From an uncultured Prevotellaceae bacterium (GTDB lineage Bacteria; Bacteroidota; Bacteroidia; Bacteroidales; Muribaculaceae), in contig ONIL01000014.1 of NCBI GenBank assembly GCA_900317835.1, positions 1 to 64,000 of the forward strand: 64,000 nt of DNA. The letters run 5' to 3'. Below, piece after piece: positions 15,637-23,649 of the stretch (position 1 is its first letter; every line of letters starts with the position of its first letter). The translations under genes and the position numbers were made by a program. A model generated the notes under the pieces. That model made no database searches and was not told where the DNA came from. It saw only the letters and a program-made list of their open reading frames with translations.

Positions 15637-17234
15637 TGGACATGACGACTTTTATCTTTCGCAATCAGACGGTTGAACCTTTCTTTGGCGATGTTGGCGT
15701 GACCTATTCGGGTTATGGTGACATCAGTCAGCTGCCTGCAGATGTGGACCGCTATATTTGGTGTTATCAGGTGCCAATCAATGCCGATAACAGGCAGTTG
15801 GCCCAGGAAATATTGTCCTATCGTGACAAGTTGGATCTATTGCTGGCGAATATTGATCCGCACAAACCGTTAATCGTTTTCTCACTGGTGAACTTTTTCC
15901 CGTTGAGATTGACTGGCGATGAGGTTTCGGTGGACCAGGCAGTGATGGAGTTTAATCGTCATGCCGCCGCAATAGCGGCAAAGAATCCGCATGTCAAGTG
16001 GGTGGACTTCAGCGAGTTCACATCTAGATATGACTTGGATTCATTGATTAACTGGAAATATTACCTCATGTCCCAGACACTGCTTAATCCCAAGTTGGCT
16101 CACGACTTCAAGGCATGGTGGAGTGGGGTGGAACGCGAACTCACACTTCAACGCAAGAAGTGCCTTGTCCTGGACCTGGACAACACGTTGTGGGGTGGCG
16201 TGCTGGGTGAAGACGGTATAGATGGCATTAAGCTGGGTGGGGATTACCCTGGCAATGCTTTCTCTTATTGGCAGAAGGCCCTGCTGCAATTGGCTCATCA
16301 TGGTGTGATATTAGCTGTTTGCAGTAAGAATAACGAGGCCGATGTGCAGGAAGCATGGGACAAAAATCCGTTCATGGCTCTCAAGCGTGAACACTTCAGT
16401 TCCTTGCGCATCAATTGGCAAGATAAGGCGACAAACATCAGGGATATAGCCGAGGAACTAAATATCGGCCTTGACAGCATGGTGTTTATTGATGACAACC
16501 CTGCCGAGCGCGAGCTGGTCAAACAGATGCTGCCACAGGTTGAGGTCCCCGATTTCCCTGAGAAGCCTTACTTGATTCTTCCGTTTTTCAAGAGTCTTGT
16601 AGAGCGCTATTTCCGCATTTATGCCGTTACCGACGAGGACCGTCTCAAGACGCAGCAGTATCGTGCTAATGCCTTGCGTCGATCCCAGCAAGCCCGTTTT
16701 GCTGACCTTGACAGTTACTTGAAAAGCCTGTCGATGGAATTGGAAATCATCCCGGCCGATGAGTATAACCTGCCACGGATTGCACAGATGACACAAAAGA
16801 CAAACCAGTTCAACCTCACGACGCGTCGCTACACTGAGGCCGATGTGCAGCAACGCATAGATGAGGGCTGGCGTGTTTATTGCATGAGCGTTAAGGACCG
16901 GTTCGGCGAGAGTGGCATCACCGGCACCATCTTTTTTGAGCCGTTGGACTGGGACAAAATGGGTATCGATTCCCTGTTGTTGAGTTGCCGCATTTTGGGT
17001 AAAGGTCTTGAGGATGCTTTTGTGGGCACGTTGTTTAACCAATTGCGTCGTGACGGCGTGCGTCGCATCGTGGCTGACTATATCCCGACAGCCAAAAATG
17101 GGCAGACCGCTGATTTCTATGACCGCATGGGCATGACCTGCATCAGTGTTAATGAAGATGGCACAAAGCATTATGAGTTGGCGTTGGAAGAGCCAATCGA
17201 GATAAAGGATTACTATAATATCAGGATGTTATGA
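15636..17234 (+). CDS. FkbH-like HAD-IIIC family protein
   Basis: A 532-residue protein of the FkbH type. An N-terminal domain of about 160 residues comes first. The HAD-IIIC domain then carries the nucleophile motif DLDNTLWGG with D180 and D182, a VCSKNN segment, and VFIDDNPAERE. The C-terminal part (about 370-520) is acyltransferase (GNAT)-like. Known FkbH enzymes load a glyceryl group from 1,3-bisphosphoglycerate onto an ACP. The ATG at 15636 is chosen because it overlaps the previous stop (TAATG); the frame stays open further upstream within the previous gene. The gene overlaps the next ACP by 4 bases, the natural partner for such loading. Confidence 0.9.
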   Translation: MDMTTFIFRNQTVEPFFGDVGVTYSGYGDISQLPADVDRYIWCYQVPINADNRQLAQEILSYRDKLDLLLANIDPHKPLIVFSLVNFFPLRLTGDEVSVDQAVMEFNRHAAAIAAKNPHVKWVDFSEFTSRYDLDSLINWKYYLMSQTLLNPKLAHDFKAWWSGVERELTLQRKKCLVLDLDNTLWGGVLGEDGIDGIKLGGDYPGNAFSYWQKALLQLAHHGVILAVCSKNNEADVQEAWDKNPFMALKREHFSSLRINWQDKATNIRDIAEELNIGLDSMVFIDDNPAERELVKQMLPQVEVPDFPEKPYLILPFFKSLVERYFRIYAVTDEDRLKTQQYRANALRRSQQARFADLDSYLKSLSMELEIIPADEYNLPRIAQMTQKTNQFNLTTRRYTEADVQQRIDEGWRVYCMSVKDRFGESGITGTIFFEPLDWDKMGIDSLLLSCRILGKGLEDAFVGTLFNQLRRDGVRRIVADYIPTAKNGQTADFYDRMGMTCISVNEDGTKHYELALEEPIEIKDYYNIRML

Positions 17235-17458
17235 ATTTAAATGATAAGGTTTTAGCGATAATGAGTGAGGTCTTCGGTTTGGAAGAGGTTTCAACTGATG
17301 TATCTCAGAAGAATTGTGAGCGTTGGGATTCATTGCGTCATCTCACGCTGGCGTCCGAGCTCGAGGATGCATTTGATATCGAACTCGAGCCCGAGGAGAT
17401 TGCCGTGATGACTGATTTCTCCCGGGTTATCGAGATGCTGAATTCCAAACTCAACTGA
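17231..17458 (+). CDS. Acyl carrier protein, discrete (copy B2)
   Basis: A 75-residue acyl carrier protein with attachment serine S34 in RWDSLRHL, a canonical DSL motif. The start ATG overlaps the FkbH-like stop (ATGA), so the two are probably translated together. In characterised FkbH systems the adjacent discrete ACP receives the glyceryl group, and that is the likely role here. It belongs to a different subgroup from the SSL-type ACPs at 6091 and 12834. It resembles copy A2 at 6341 in having a WDS motif. Confidence 0.88.
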   Translation: MNLNDKVLAIMSEVFGLEEVSTDVSQKNCERWDSLRHLTLASELEDAFDIELEPEEIAVMTDFSRVIEMLNSKLN

Positions 17459-17503
17459 CCAGAGAACGCCAGCCCGTATCAAAAAAGGGCAAAAGACGCC
17501 TGA

Positions 17504-18523
17504 ATGGCACGGCAACGCATTGCCTATATTGACTTCATGAAGTGCCTGTGCATCATGCTAATTGTGATGTACCACATTGACCATGAGTTCTTTAATTATG
17601 TGTTGCCTAATCTGAATAATGCGTTGCAGGCTTTCCGCCTGCCCATGTATTATTTTATTTCGGGCATATTCTTTAAGCTCTATGGCGGTTTTGCCGACTT
17701 CACACGGCGCAAGGTGAATAACATCCTTGTGCCGTTTGTTTTTTTCATCGTTTTTGCGTTTGTAATGCTTTGCATTGAGCATTGTTTGCGTTTGGCGATA
17801 GGAGTCCAAGGTCTGGATATTTCTCCAGTACAGCTGGTTGAACCGTTCTATTTGCGCTATTGGACTAATGCTGGCCCCATCTGGTTTTTGCTTAGCCTGT
17901 TTTGGGTAAATATCATCTTTTACGCATTACAGCGGTTGATCAAACCCTTGTACGGATTATTGGCGGCGACATTTGTCCTGTCAATAATTGGCTACTGGTT
18001 GGATGTCAATAAGGTATCGCTGCCCTACATGCTTGACTCCTCGTTAGTGGCTCTGCCCTATTTCGTTTTGGGATGGGGTGTGAAACGATTGGGAGGCGTT
18101 GAACCCAGCCGTTGGGATAAATGGGGCGTACTTTTACTGGTAGCAGTGGCGTTTCCCATTTATTTCATAAGCGAATACATGAATCTGCATTATCAGATTT
18201 TGCCATCTTACTGGAAACTCTATCTCTTGCCCTTTGTGGCCATTATTGTGCTCTTCTGGGCCTGCAAACCTTTACCCTACATTCCAGTCTTTTGCCACTA
18301 TGGGCGTTATTCACTCATTATCCTGGGTACACATTCGTCGATTTTCCTTCCTATAAGGTTTGTGTTTATCCACTATGGTATGCAAGCCGGCATTCCGCTC
18401 ACATTGATTGTCTTCACATTGACGATGATTGTGGAATGGCCGTTAATTTGGTTGCTCAAGACCTACGCTCCCCGCTTCACGGCACAAGAACCATTCTTCA
18501 AGGAAGGATGGAAACTCCGTTAA
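17504..18523 (+). CDS. Membrane acyltransferase, acyltransferase 3 family
   Basis: A 339-residue integral membrane protein of the acyltransferase 3 family, which O-acylates sugars of surface glycans. The start ARQRIAYIDFMKCLCIMLIVMYH carries the family's N-terminal pattern with the conserved His at the end of the first helix. About ten hydrophobic segments follow. It comes 45 bases after the last ACP gene and could be the enzyme that passes the finished acyl group to the glycan. Most family members use acetyl-CoA or another acyl-CoA, so ACP use is speculative. Confidence 0.88.
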   Translation: MARQRIAYIDFMKCLCIMLIVMYHIDHEFFNYVLPNLNNALQAFRLPMYYFISGIFFKLYGGFADFTRRKVNNILVPFVFFIVFAFVMLCIEHCLRLAIGVQGLDISPVQLVEPFYLRYWTNAGPIWFLLSLFWVNIIFYALQRLIKPLYGLLAATFVLSIIGYWLDVNKVSLPYMLDSSLVALPYFVLGWGVKRLGGVEPSRWDKWGVLLLVAVAFPIYFISEYMNLHYQILPSYWKLYLLPFVAIIVLFWACKPLPYIPVFCHYGRYSLIILGTHSSIFLPIRFVFIHYGMQAGIPLTLIVFTLTMIVEWPLIWLLKTYAPRFTAQEPFFKEGWKLR

Positions 18524-18541
18524 ATTCGATACAGTCTTAAC

Positions 18542-19594
18542 ATGAAATATGTCTTCAGGCTAATAGCCATTATCTCATCGTTTGCTTTGTTGTTTGCCGC
18601 TTATGGTGGGCGTGTAGATCCAATGGTATGGACTTTACCTTCCTTAGCGACATTGGCATTGCCAGCAGTGGCACTTGCATGCCTTGTGCTGCTTGTGTTG
18701 CTGGCTTTGTTCAGGCAGTGGCGTTCAGCCGCTGTGCTCGTCGGGGCGTTAATGCTCTCCTGGCCAACGTTGCGCTTGATAACTCCTTTTAATTTAACTC
18801 ATCCTGATGCTGACCCTGACAAAATCCAGCTCAAGGTCTTGACGATGAATGTGACTGAATTCAATTGGATGAATCACCCTGAGCCCAGTAAGAACATGCG
18901 ATACATCCTTGACGAGAACGCCGATATTGTCGTTATCCAGGAAGGATTGGTGTATTTCCCCTACGAACAGCTCGGGACGGTAAAACCCATGCTTGAGGAG
19001 CTGTACAAGAAATACCCTTATCGCAAGAAACACTTCTTTGATGTTGGCATCCTGTCGAAATATCCTTTCACCGAGGTGAAATCACCTTATCTGGCCACCG
19101 ATACCTTGAATTACTTCATCAAGGCTTGGGACGTTGATGCGCCCGGTGGGGAGATAAGGGTAGTGAGCATGCATCTCAGCTCGCTCAGGTTCACCGAGAA
19201 TGACAGCCGAGTCATCGAGTCGATGAATGTTCCCTCGGGACGCAAGCGCCGCATTGCCTCGGTCACGCGCAAGCTGGACAATGGATTCCAGAACCATGCC
19301 CGCCAGGCGAAGGCCATTCGTCAACTCCTGGACGATACCACTGGAGATGTCCTTGTCATGGGTGATATGAATGATACTCCTGGGTCCTATGCCTATCGCA
19401 CGGTGTGTGGCGATGATTTGAGGGATGCATGGGCCGACTCTGGCTTCGGCCCGACCTATACCTTCCACGCTCACCATCTGTATGTGAAAATCGACCATAT
19501 CCTCTATCGGGGTGACTTGGAATTGCAGTCATGCAAGACGGTAAAGGCTGGGGAGAGCGACCACTACCCTGTAGTTGCTGTCTTCCAGCGGTAA
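18542..19594 (+). CDS. Membrane-anchored endonuclease/exonuclease/phosphatase-family protein
   Basis: A 350-residue protein with about three N-terminal hydrophobic segments (residues 1-85) and a C-terminal EEP-fold domain. Catalytic landmarks are MNVTEFNW, VIQEG, MHLSSL, GDMNDTPGS and the final SDHYPV. EEP proteins are Mg-dependent phosphodiesterases or phosphatases acting on nucleic acids, phospholipids or inositol phosphates. The membrane anchor suggests the active domain faces the periplasm, possibly acting on lipid-linked phosphates. It lies 18 bases after the acyltransferase. Similar membrane EEP proteins are common in Bacteroidales, so a link to the glycan cluster may be only transcriptional. 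Confidence 0.87.
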   Translation: MKYVFRLIAIISSFALLFAAYGGRVDPMVWTLPSLATLALPAVALACLVLLVLLALFRQWRSAAVLVGALMLSWPTLRLITPFNLTHPDADPDKIQLKVLTMNVTEFNWMNHPEPSKNMRYILDENADIVVIQEGLVYFPYEQLGTVKPMLEELYKKYPYRKKHFFDVGILSKYPFTEVKSPYLATDTLNYFIKAWDVDAPGGEIRVVSMHLSSLRFTENDSRVIESMNVPSGRKRRIASVTRKLDNGFQNHARQAKAIRQLLDDTTGDVLVMGDMNDTPGSYAYRTVCGDDLRDAWADSGFGPTYTFHAHHLYVKIDHILYRGDLELQSCKTVKAGESDHYPVVAVFQR

Positions 19595-19669
19595 TAAATG
19601 GCTGTCACACACACTAAATGTCGCTCATTCCCGTTCTTTCATATAGTTAGATTACTTGAACTCAAGGCT

Positions 19670-21106
19670 ATGACAAATACAAGACAATCGTTGTGGATCC
19701 TAATTGCTGTGTTGCTTTGCTCAGCATTATTCACCTCGTGCATTGAGGACGGATTTACCACATCGTCAAGTGATGTGTTGGCGTTTAACACTGACACAGT
19801 GGCATTTGACACAGTGATCACCCTACAGGGCTCAGCCACAAAGCAGATGGTGGTCTATAACCGTAGTCCCAAGCAGATTAATATCTCCTCAATCAAAGTC
19901 GCAGGACTTACCAATAAGGGACGTTTCTTCCTCAATGTTGACGGTATTCGTGGCAATGAGTTCCAGGATGTTGAGATTCGCGGCAATGACTCGATTTACA
20001 TCTTCATCGAGGCTTATCTCGATGAGATGGAGCAGGACGAGCCCGTTTTGCTTGAGGACCGCTTGGAGTTTGTCACCAACGGCGTGAGCCAGAAAGTTTT
20101 GCTCACTGCATGGGGTCAGGATGTGGTGCGCATCGTCGGCGACACAATATCCCGAAACACGCGTTTCACTGCCAATAAACCCTATTTGATTTATGACACC
20201 CTTTTCGTGGCTGAAAATGCCACGCTCACTATCGATGAGGGAGCAACGCTCCTCTTCCATGATAAGGCGTCAGTGCGTTGTGCAGGCCGTATGCTGGCCA
20301 ACGGTACGGCCGAGGGGCCTATTACGTTCAGAGGTGACCGTTTGGACCACGTTGTGGGAGAAATCAGTTTCGACATCATGTCGGGGCAATGGGGTGGTGT
20401 CATTTTCACGCCGCCCACGATGGGTAACGTCTTGAAGCATGTCATCATGAAGGGCAGTAGCATTGGCATGCACTGCAGCAGCGACTCTAGCGACACCACC
20501 CAGTGTGCGCTTAAACTCATCAACTGCGTGTTGACCAATTCGTCATCTACGTGCCTGGTGGCACAGACTTGCTATGTTCAAGCGATTGGTACCGAATTCA
20601 GTGATGCCGCCGAGGAGGTGGTTCATTTTGCTGGCGGTAAGATGATGATGAGCCAATGTACCTTTGCTAACTACTACCTGTTCAAATTGCCTAAGTTGCC
20701 CATCGTCAATATCTTTGACGTGAAGTATATCGATGGTAGCATTGGCAAAATAAAAGCATATTTCGATAATTGCCTGTTCTACGGGCTTTCTAGCGATATC
20801 AACAACGGCGATTTGAGCGATTTCGACGTGTACATGCGTTATTGTATGTTCAGGAGCGATGGCGATGACGACAAGCATTTCATCAACTGTGTATGGAAAG
20901 GAGACTCGGCACAATCGCCTTTCCTCACAGTCCGCGAAGACTATTTGTTCGATTACCGTTTGCGCGACGAGAGCGATGCCATTGGTAAGGGAAATCCCGC
21001 TTTATGTCCGCCAGAGGCACGGTATGACCGCTACGGCAACGACCGTCTGGCCAGTGGCGCAGTGGATCTGGGTGCTTATGTCTGGATCCCGCAATCCGAT
21101 GAGTAG
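19670..21106 (+). CDS. Lipoprotein with probable parallel beta-helix
   Basis: A 478-residue predicted lipoprotein. The signal sequence ends in a lipobox-like LFTSC about 23 residues after the chosen ATG. The ATG at 19670 is preferred over an in-frame start 72 bases upstream, because only it puts the hydrophobic stretch at the N-terminus. The middle and C-terminal parts look like right-handed beta-helix rungs, such as CALKLINCVLTNSS and FDNCLFYG, with a final AVDLGAYVW seen in related surface proteins. Its function is unknown. It sits 75 bases after the EEP gene and 25 before a GHL10 glycosidase, also a lipoprotein. Confidence 0.78.
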   Translation: MTNTRQSLWILIAVLLCSALFTSCIEDGFTTSSSDVLAFNTDTVAFDTVITLQGSATKQMVVYNRSPKQINISSIKVAGLTNKGRFFLNVDGIRGNEFQDVEIRGNDSIYIFIEAYLDEMEQDEPVLLEDRLEFVTNGVSQKVLLTAWGQDVVRIVGDTISRNTRFTANKPYLIYDTLFVAENATLTIDEGATLLFHDKASVRCAGRMLANGTAEGPITFRGDRLDHVVGEISFDIMSGQWGGVIFTPPTMGNVLKHVIMKGSSIGMHCSSDSSDTTQCALKLINCVLTNSSSTCLVAQTCYVQAIGTEFSDAAEEVVHFAGGKMMMSQCTFANYYLFKLPKLPIVNIFDVKYIDGSIGKIKAYFDNCLFYGLSSDINNGDLSDFDVYMRYCMFRSDGDDDKHFINCVWKGDSAQSPFLTVREDYLFDYRLRDESDAIGKGNPALCPPEARYDRYGNDRLASGAVDLGAYVWIPQSDE

Positions 21107-21131
21107 TATTTTTACTAGAACGTTTTAAATA

Positions 21132-22649
21132 ATGAAACGACTTTTTATCTTGTCGATGCTCCTTTTAGCATTGACAGGCTGCATGGTTGCTGGCGAGAGT
21201 GGCGCAACGCGCACCGGTTTGCCCAAGTATGAGTTCCGTGGTGCATGGATGCACATCATCGGGCAGGAGCAGTATGCCCGCATGACGCCCGACCAAACCC
21301 GCCAATACCTCATCAGCCAGCTCGACCTCTTGCAGCGTGCCAATTGCAACGCGATTATCTGGCAGATACGTCCACAGGCCGATGCCGCTTATCAGAGTGA
21401 ACTCGAACCGTGGAGCCGTTGGCTCACGGGTGAACCCGGCAAAGCTCCTAATCCCGTGTGGGACCCGCTGCAGTTCATGATTGAGCAGAGCCACAAGCGT
21501 GGCATGGAACTGCACGCTTGGATCAACCCCTATCGTGTGACCAGCAGTGAGGAAGACAAGCCCGCACCGGGACATATCTACTATGAGCATCCTGAATGGT
21601 TCCTCAAGTATGCCGATGGCAAATTGTATTTTGACCCCGGTTTGCCCGAGAGCCGTGACTTCATTGATATGGTGGTCAGGGACATCCTCACTCGATATGA
21701 CATCGACGCCCTCCACATGGACGACTACTTCTACCCTTATCCAGTCAAGGGTGCCGAATTCCCCGACACGGCTTCTTATGACGCTTATGGCATCGGCTGG
21801 GACAAGAACGACTGGCGTCGCCACAATGTCGATCTGCTCATCGAGCAGTTGCACAATACCATCCTTGAGGTCAAGCCATGGGTGCGATTTGGCATCAGTC
21901 CCTTTGGCATCTGGCGTAACAAGGCCAGCGACCCTGATGGCAGCGAGACAAACGGTCTGCAGTGCTATGACGCCCTCTATGCCGACTGCTTGAAGTGGAC
22001 AGCCGAGGGTTGGGTGGACTATATGGTGCCCCAACTCTATTGGGAACTGGAACACAAGGCGGCAAGCGACCTTGTGCTTATGCACTGGTGGAATGACCAC
22101 GCCAATGGTCGCCACATGTACTACGGCCAGGCACTTAACAATGTGATGACCCATCAGGACATTGCCGACGAGGGCGGAGATACCTCCAATCCCACGCAGC
22201 TTGACCACAAGATGCGCCTGCAGCGTGCAATGGACAACGTGCAAGGCGTGACTTGGTGGCCTGGCTACACAATTACCAGCAACTTCAATGGAGTGCTCGA
22301 CTCATTGGCCAATCACCAGACCAAGCATCCTGCTCTCATCCCCGCCTATACATGGCTGGATGATAAAGCTCCCCATGCCGTCCATGATGTCAATGTCAAG
22401 AAAGTGAACGGCAAGAAGTGTCTCACATGGCGTGCCCACAATACCGATGACTCCTTGCAACAAACTGTGCGCTACGTCATTTACCGTTTCCCAAAAGGTA
22501 AGAAAGGTTCATTGGATAATCCTGAAAATATCCTCGCCATCACTGGCGAGAGCACTTTTGTCCTTCCTGATGGCGACAAGGGCAAGTGGCAGTATGCCGT
22601 GACTGCCCTTGACCGCTGCTGGAACGAGAGCGAGCCATCCTGGAAGTAA
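21132..22649 (+). CDS. GHL10/DUF187-family glycoside hydrolase-like lipoprotein
   Basis: A 505-residue lipoprotein (signal ending LLALTGC) with a TIM-barrel of the glycosyl-hydrolase-like 10 family. Visible are FRGAWMHI at the start of the barrel, ELHAWINPYRV, the acidic DALHMDDYFYPYP segment, RFGISPFGIWRN and YMVPQLYW. A small fibronectin-like domain occupies about residues 415-505. YngK-type members act on cell-envelope polymers, but specificity is poorly known. It is last in the long + strand run and is followed by a hairpin. Its GC content is clearly higher than that of the glycosyltransferase genes at the start of the window. Confidence 0.88.
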   Translation: MKRLFILSMLLLALTGCMVAGESGATRTGLPKYEFRGAWMHIIGQEQYARMTPDQTRQYLISQLDLLQRANCNAIIWQIRPQADAAYQSELEPWSRWLTGEPGKAPNPVWDPLQFMIEQSHKRGMELHAWINPYRVTSSEEDKPAPGHIYYEHPEWFLKYADGKLYFDPGLPESRDFIDMVVRDILTRYDIDALHMDDYFYPYPVKGAEFPDTASYDAYGIGWDKNDWRRHNVDLLIEQLHNTILEVKPWVRFGISPFGIWRNKASDPDGSETNGLQCYDALYADCLKWTAEGWVDYMVPQLYWELEHKAASDLVLMHWWNDHANGRHMYYGQALNNVMTHQDIADEGGDTSNPTQLDHKMRLQRAMDNVQGVTWWPGYTITSNFNGVLDSLANHQTKHPALIPAYTWLDDKAPHAVHDVNVKKVNGKKCLTWRAHNTDDSLQQTVRYVIYRFPKGKKGSLDNPENILAITGESTFVLPDGDKGKWQYAVTALDRCWNESEPSWK

Positions 22650-22675
22650 CCCAAGCCCTCTCTCTTTAACAATTG

Positions 22676-22712
22676 GCACCCGCCTCCCTTTTTTGGTTAG
22701 GGAGGCGGGTGC
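22676..22712. terminator. Hairpin between convergent genes
   Basis: A perfect 13-base stem (22676-22688 with 22700-22712) around an 11-base loop lies between the + strand GHL10 gene and the - strand MarC gene. No long T run follows on either strand. It probably ends transcription from both sides, but an RNA stability role cannot be excluded. Confidence 0.6.
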
Positions 22713-22767
22713 TGTAATGTATATCTCTCTGGTCTTTTGCTCTTTGTTCAAACGTCGCTCATTTGTC

Positions 22768-23346
22768 TTAGAACAGATGAGCGATGTTTTCGGTTATCAT
22801 CTTAACGCTCATGGCCAGCAGAATAATTCCAAAGAATTTTCGAGAGAACATCATGCCGCCCTGGCCTAGCAGTTTTTCGATTTTGCCTGTGCTCTTGATA
22901 ACCAGGAACACCCATGCCATATTGATAGCAAGACCGATAAAAATGTTCACGTCGTCGTACATGGCCTTCAATGAGATTAATGTCGTCAGCACACCGGCAC
23001 CTGCAATGAGCGGGAACACCATCGGCACCATCGTGGCCCCCTTGTCGGGCGTGTTGTTCTTGAAGATCTCCACATCAAGGATCATCTCCAGTGCCATCAG
23101 GAACATCAGGAAACCTCCCGCTGTAGCAAATGAGTGGATATCGCAATTGAAGATGCGCAGCAACCAGTGGCCGCCATAGTAGAATCCCACCATCAGCAGC
23201 GTGGAGTAGATCGTCGCCTTGGTGGCATCCACGTGGCGGCCTTTCTCTCTTAACTGTAAAATGATAGGTATTGAACCCACAATGTCAATAATACTGAGTA
23301 ATACCAGTGTAGCGCTTAATATTTGGGTAAAATTGATCGTTCCCAT
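22768..23346 (-). CDS. MarC-family inner membrane protein
   Basis: A 192-residue protein with about six hydrophobic segments, as in the MarC family. Typical features are SATLVLLSIIDIVGSIPI at the N-terminus and the MVFPLIAGAGVLTTLI segment in the middle. Despite the name (multiple antibiotic resistance C), the function is unsettled and it is not a proven drug transporter. It appears to be a single-gene unit with a -7 box (TAATTTTG read on the - strand) about 22 bases upstream. The length is close to the family norm of around 200. Confidence 0.9.
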   Translation of the reverse strand: MGTINFTQILSATLVLLSIIDIVGSIPIILQLREKGRHVDATKATIYSTLLMVGFYYGGHWLLRIFNCDIHSFATAGGFLMFLMALEMILDVEIFKNNTPDKGATMVPMVFPLIAGAGVLTTLISLKAMYDDVNIFIGLAINMAWVFLVIKSTGKIEKLLGQGGMMFSRKFFGIILLAMSVKMITENIAHLF

Positions 23347-23367
23347 AATCTTACTTTTTAGAGTTCA

Positions 23368-23375
23368 CAAAATTA
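23368..23375 (-). promoter_or_regulatory. Likely -7 box of the marC-like gene
   Basis: On the - strand this reads TAATTTTG, matching TAnnTTTG, about 22 bases before the start codon. No clear -33 box is seen at the right distance. Confidence 0.4.
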
Positions 23376-23543
23376 CTCATTTTCCTCATATCCCGTGCTT
23401 AAATTCATCTAAAATCTCACTTTTTGACATCATTTTAAGAACCATGAAATCCAGAAGACCTCCAAATGACCTTTTGTTTTATAAATAATTGAAAAATAAT
23501 TGATTAGAGAAAGAATAACTTGCCATCATCACTTCTGTCACAT

Positions 23544-23584
23544 AAAAGCGGCTGATTTGTTCCTCAGGTAAATCAGCCGCTTTT
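23544..23584 (-). terminator. Intrinsic terminator of the TPR gene
   Basis: A 15-base perfect stem (23544-23558 with 23570-23584) with an 11-base loop and A/T runs at both ends. On the - strand it follows the TPR gene stop at 23650 by about 65 bases. The GC-rich core and T-rich tail fit a Rho-independent terminator. Confidence 0.8.
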
Positions 23585-23649
23585 ATATGGCTTGCTCTTG
23601 GCCACTTATAAATAATATTATGATATCTGAATCAAATCAGTTGCCTCCG

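Larger units (their letters stand above)
23347..23649. other. Intergenic region, 303 bases
   Basis: This gap between two - strand genes holds the marC-like -7 box at its left end and a strong hairpin terminator at 23544-23584 at its right. The middle (about 23380-23540) is A/T-rich. Short frames occur there, but none has a start, length or composition that I would call a gene. Confidence 0.6.

Noticed and set aside
21165-22244. Long open frame on the - strand opposite the GHL10 gene
   Set aside because: It lies wholly inside a well-supported + strand gene, has no recognisable domain, and arises from the codon bias of the real gene. Similar antisense frames opposite valS, lpxH, susC and the M23 gene were set aside for the same reason.
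22768-23346. Antibiotic-resistance call for the MarC-like protein
   Set aside because: The family name is historical; no link to drug resistance can be drawn from the sequence.
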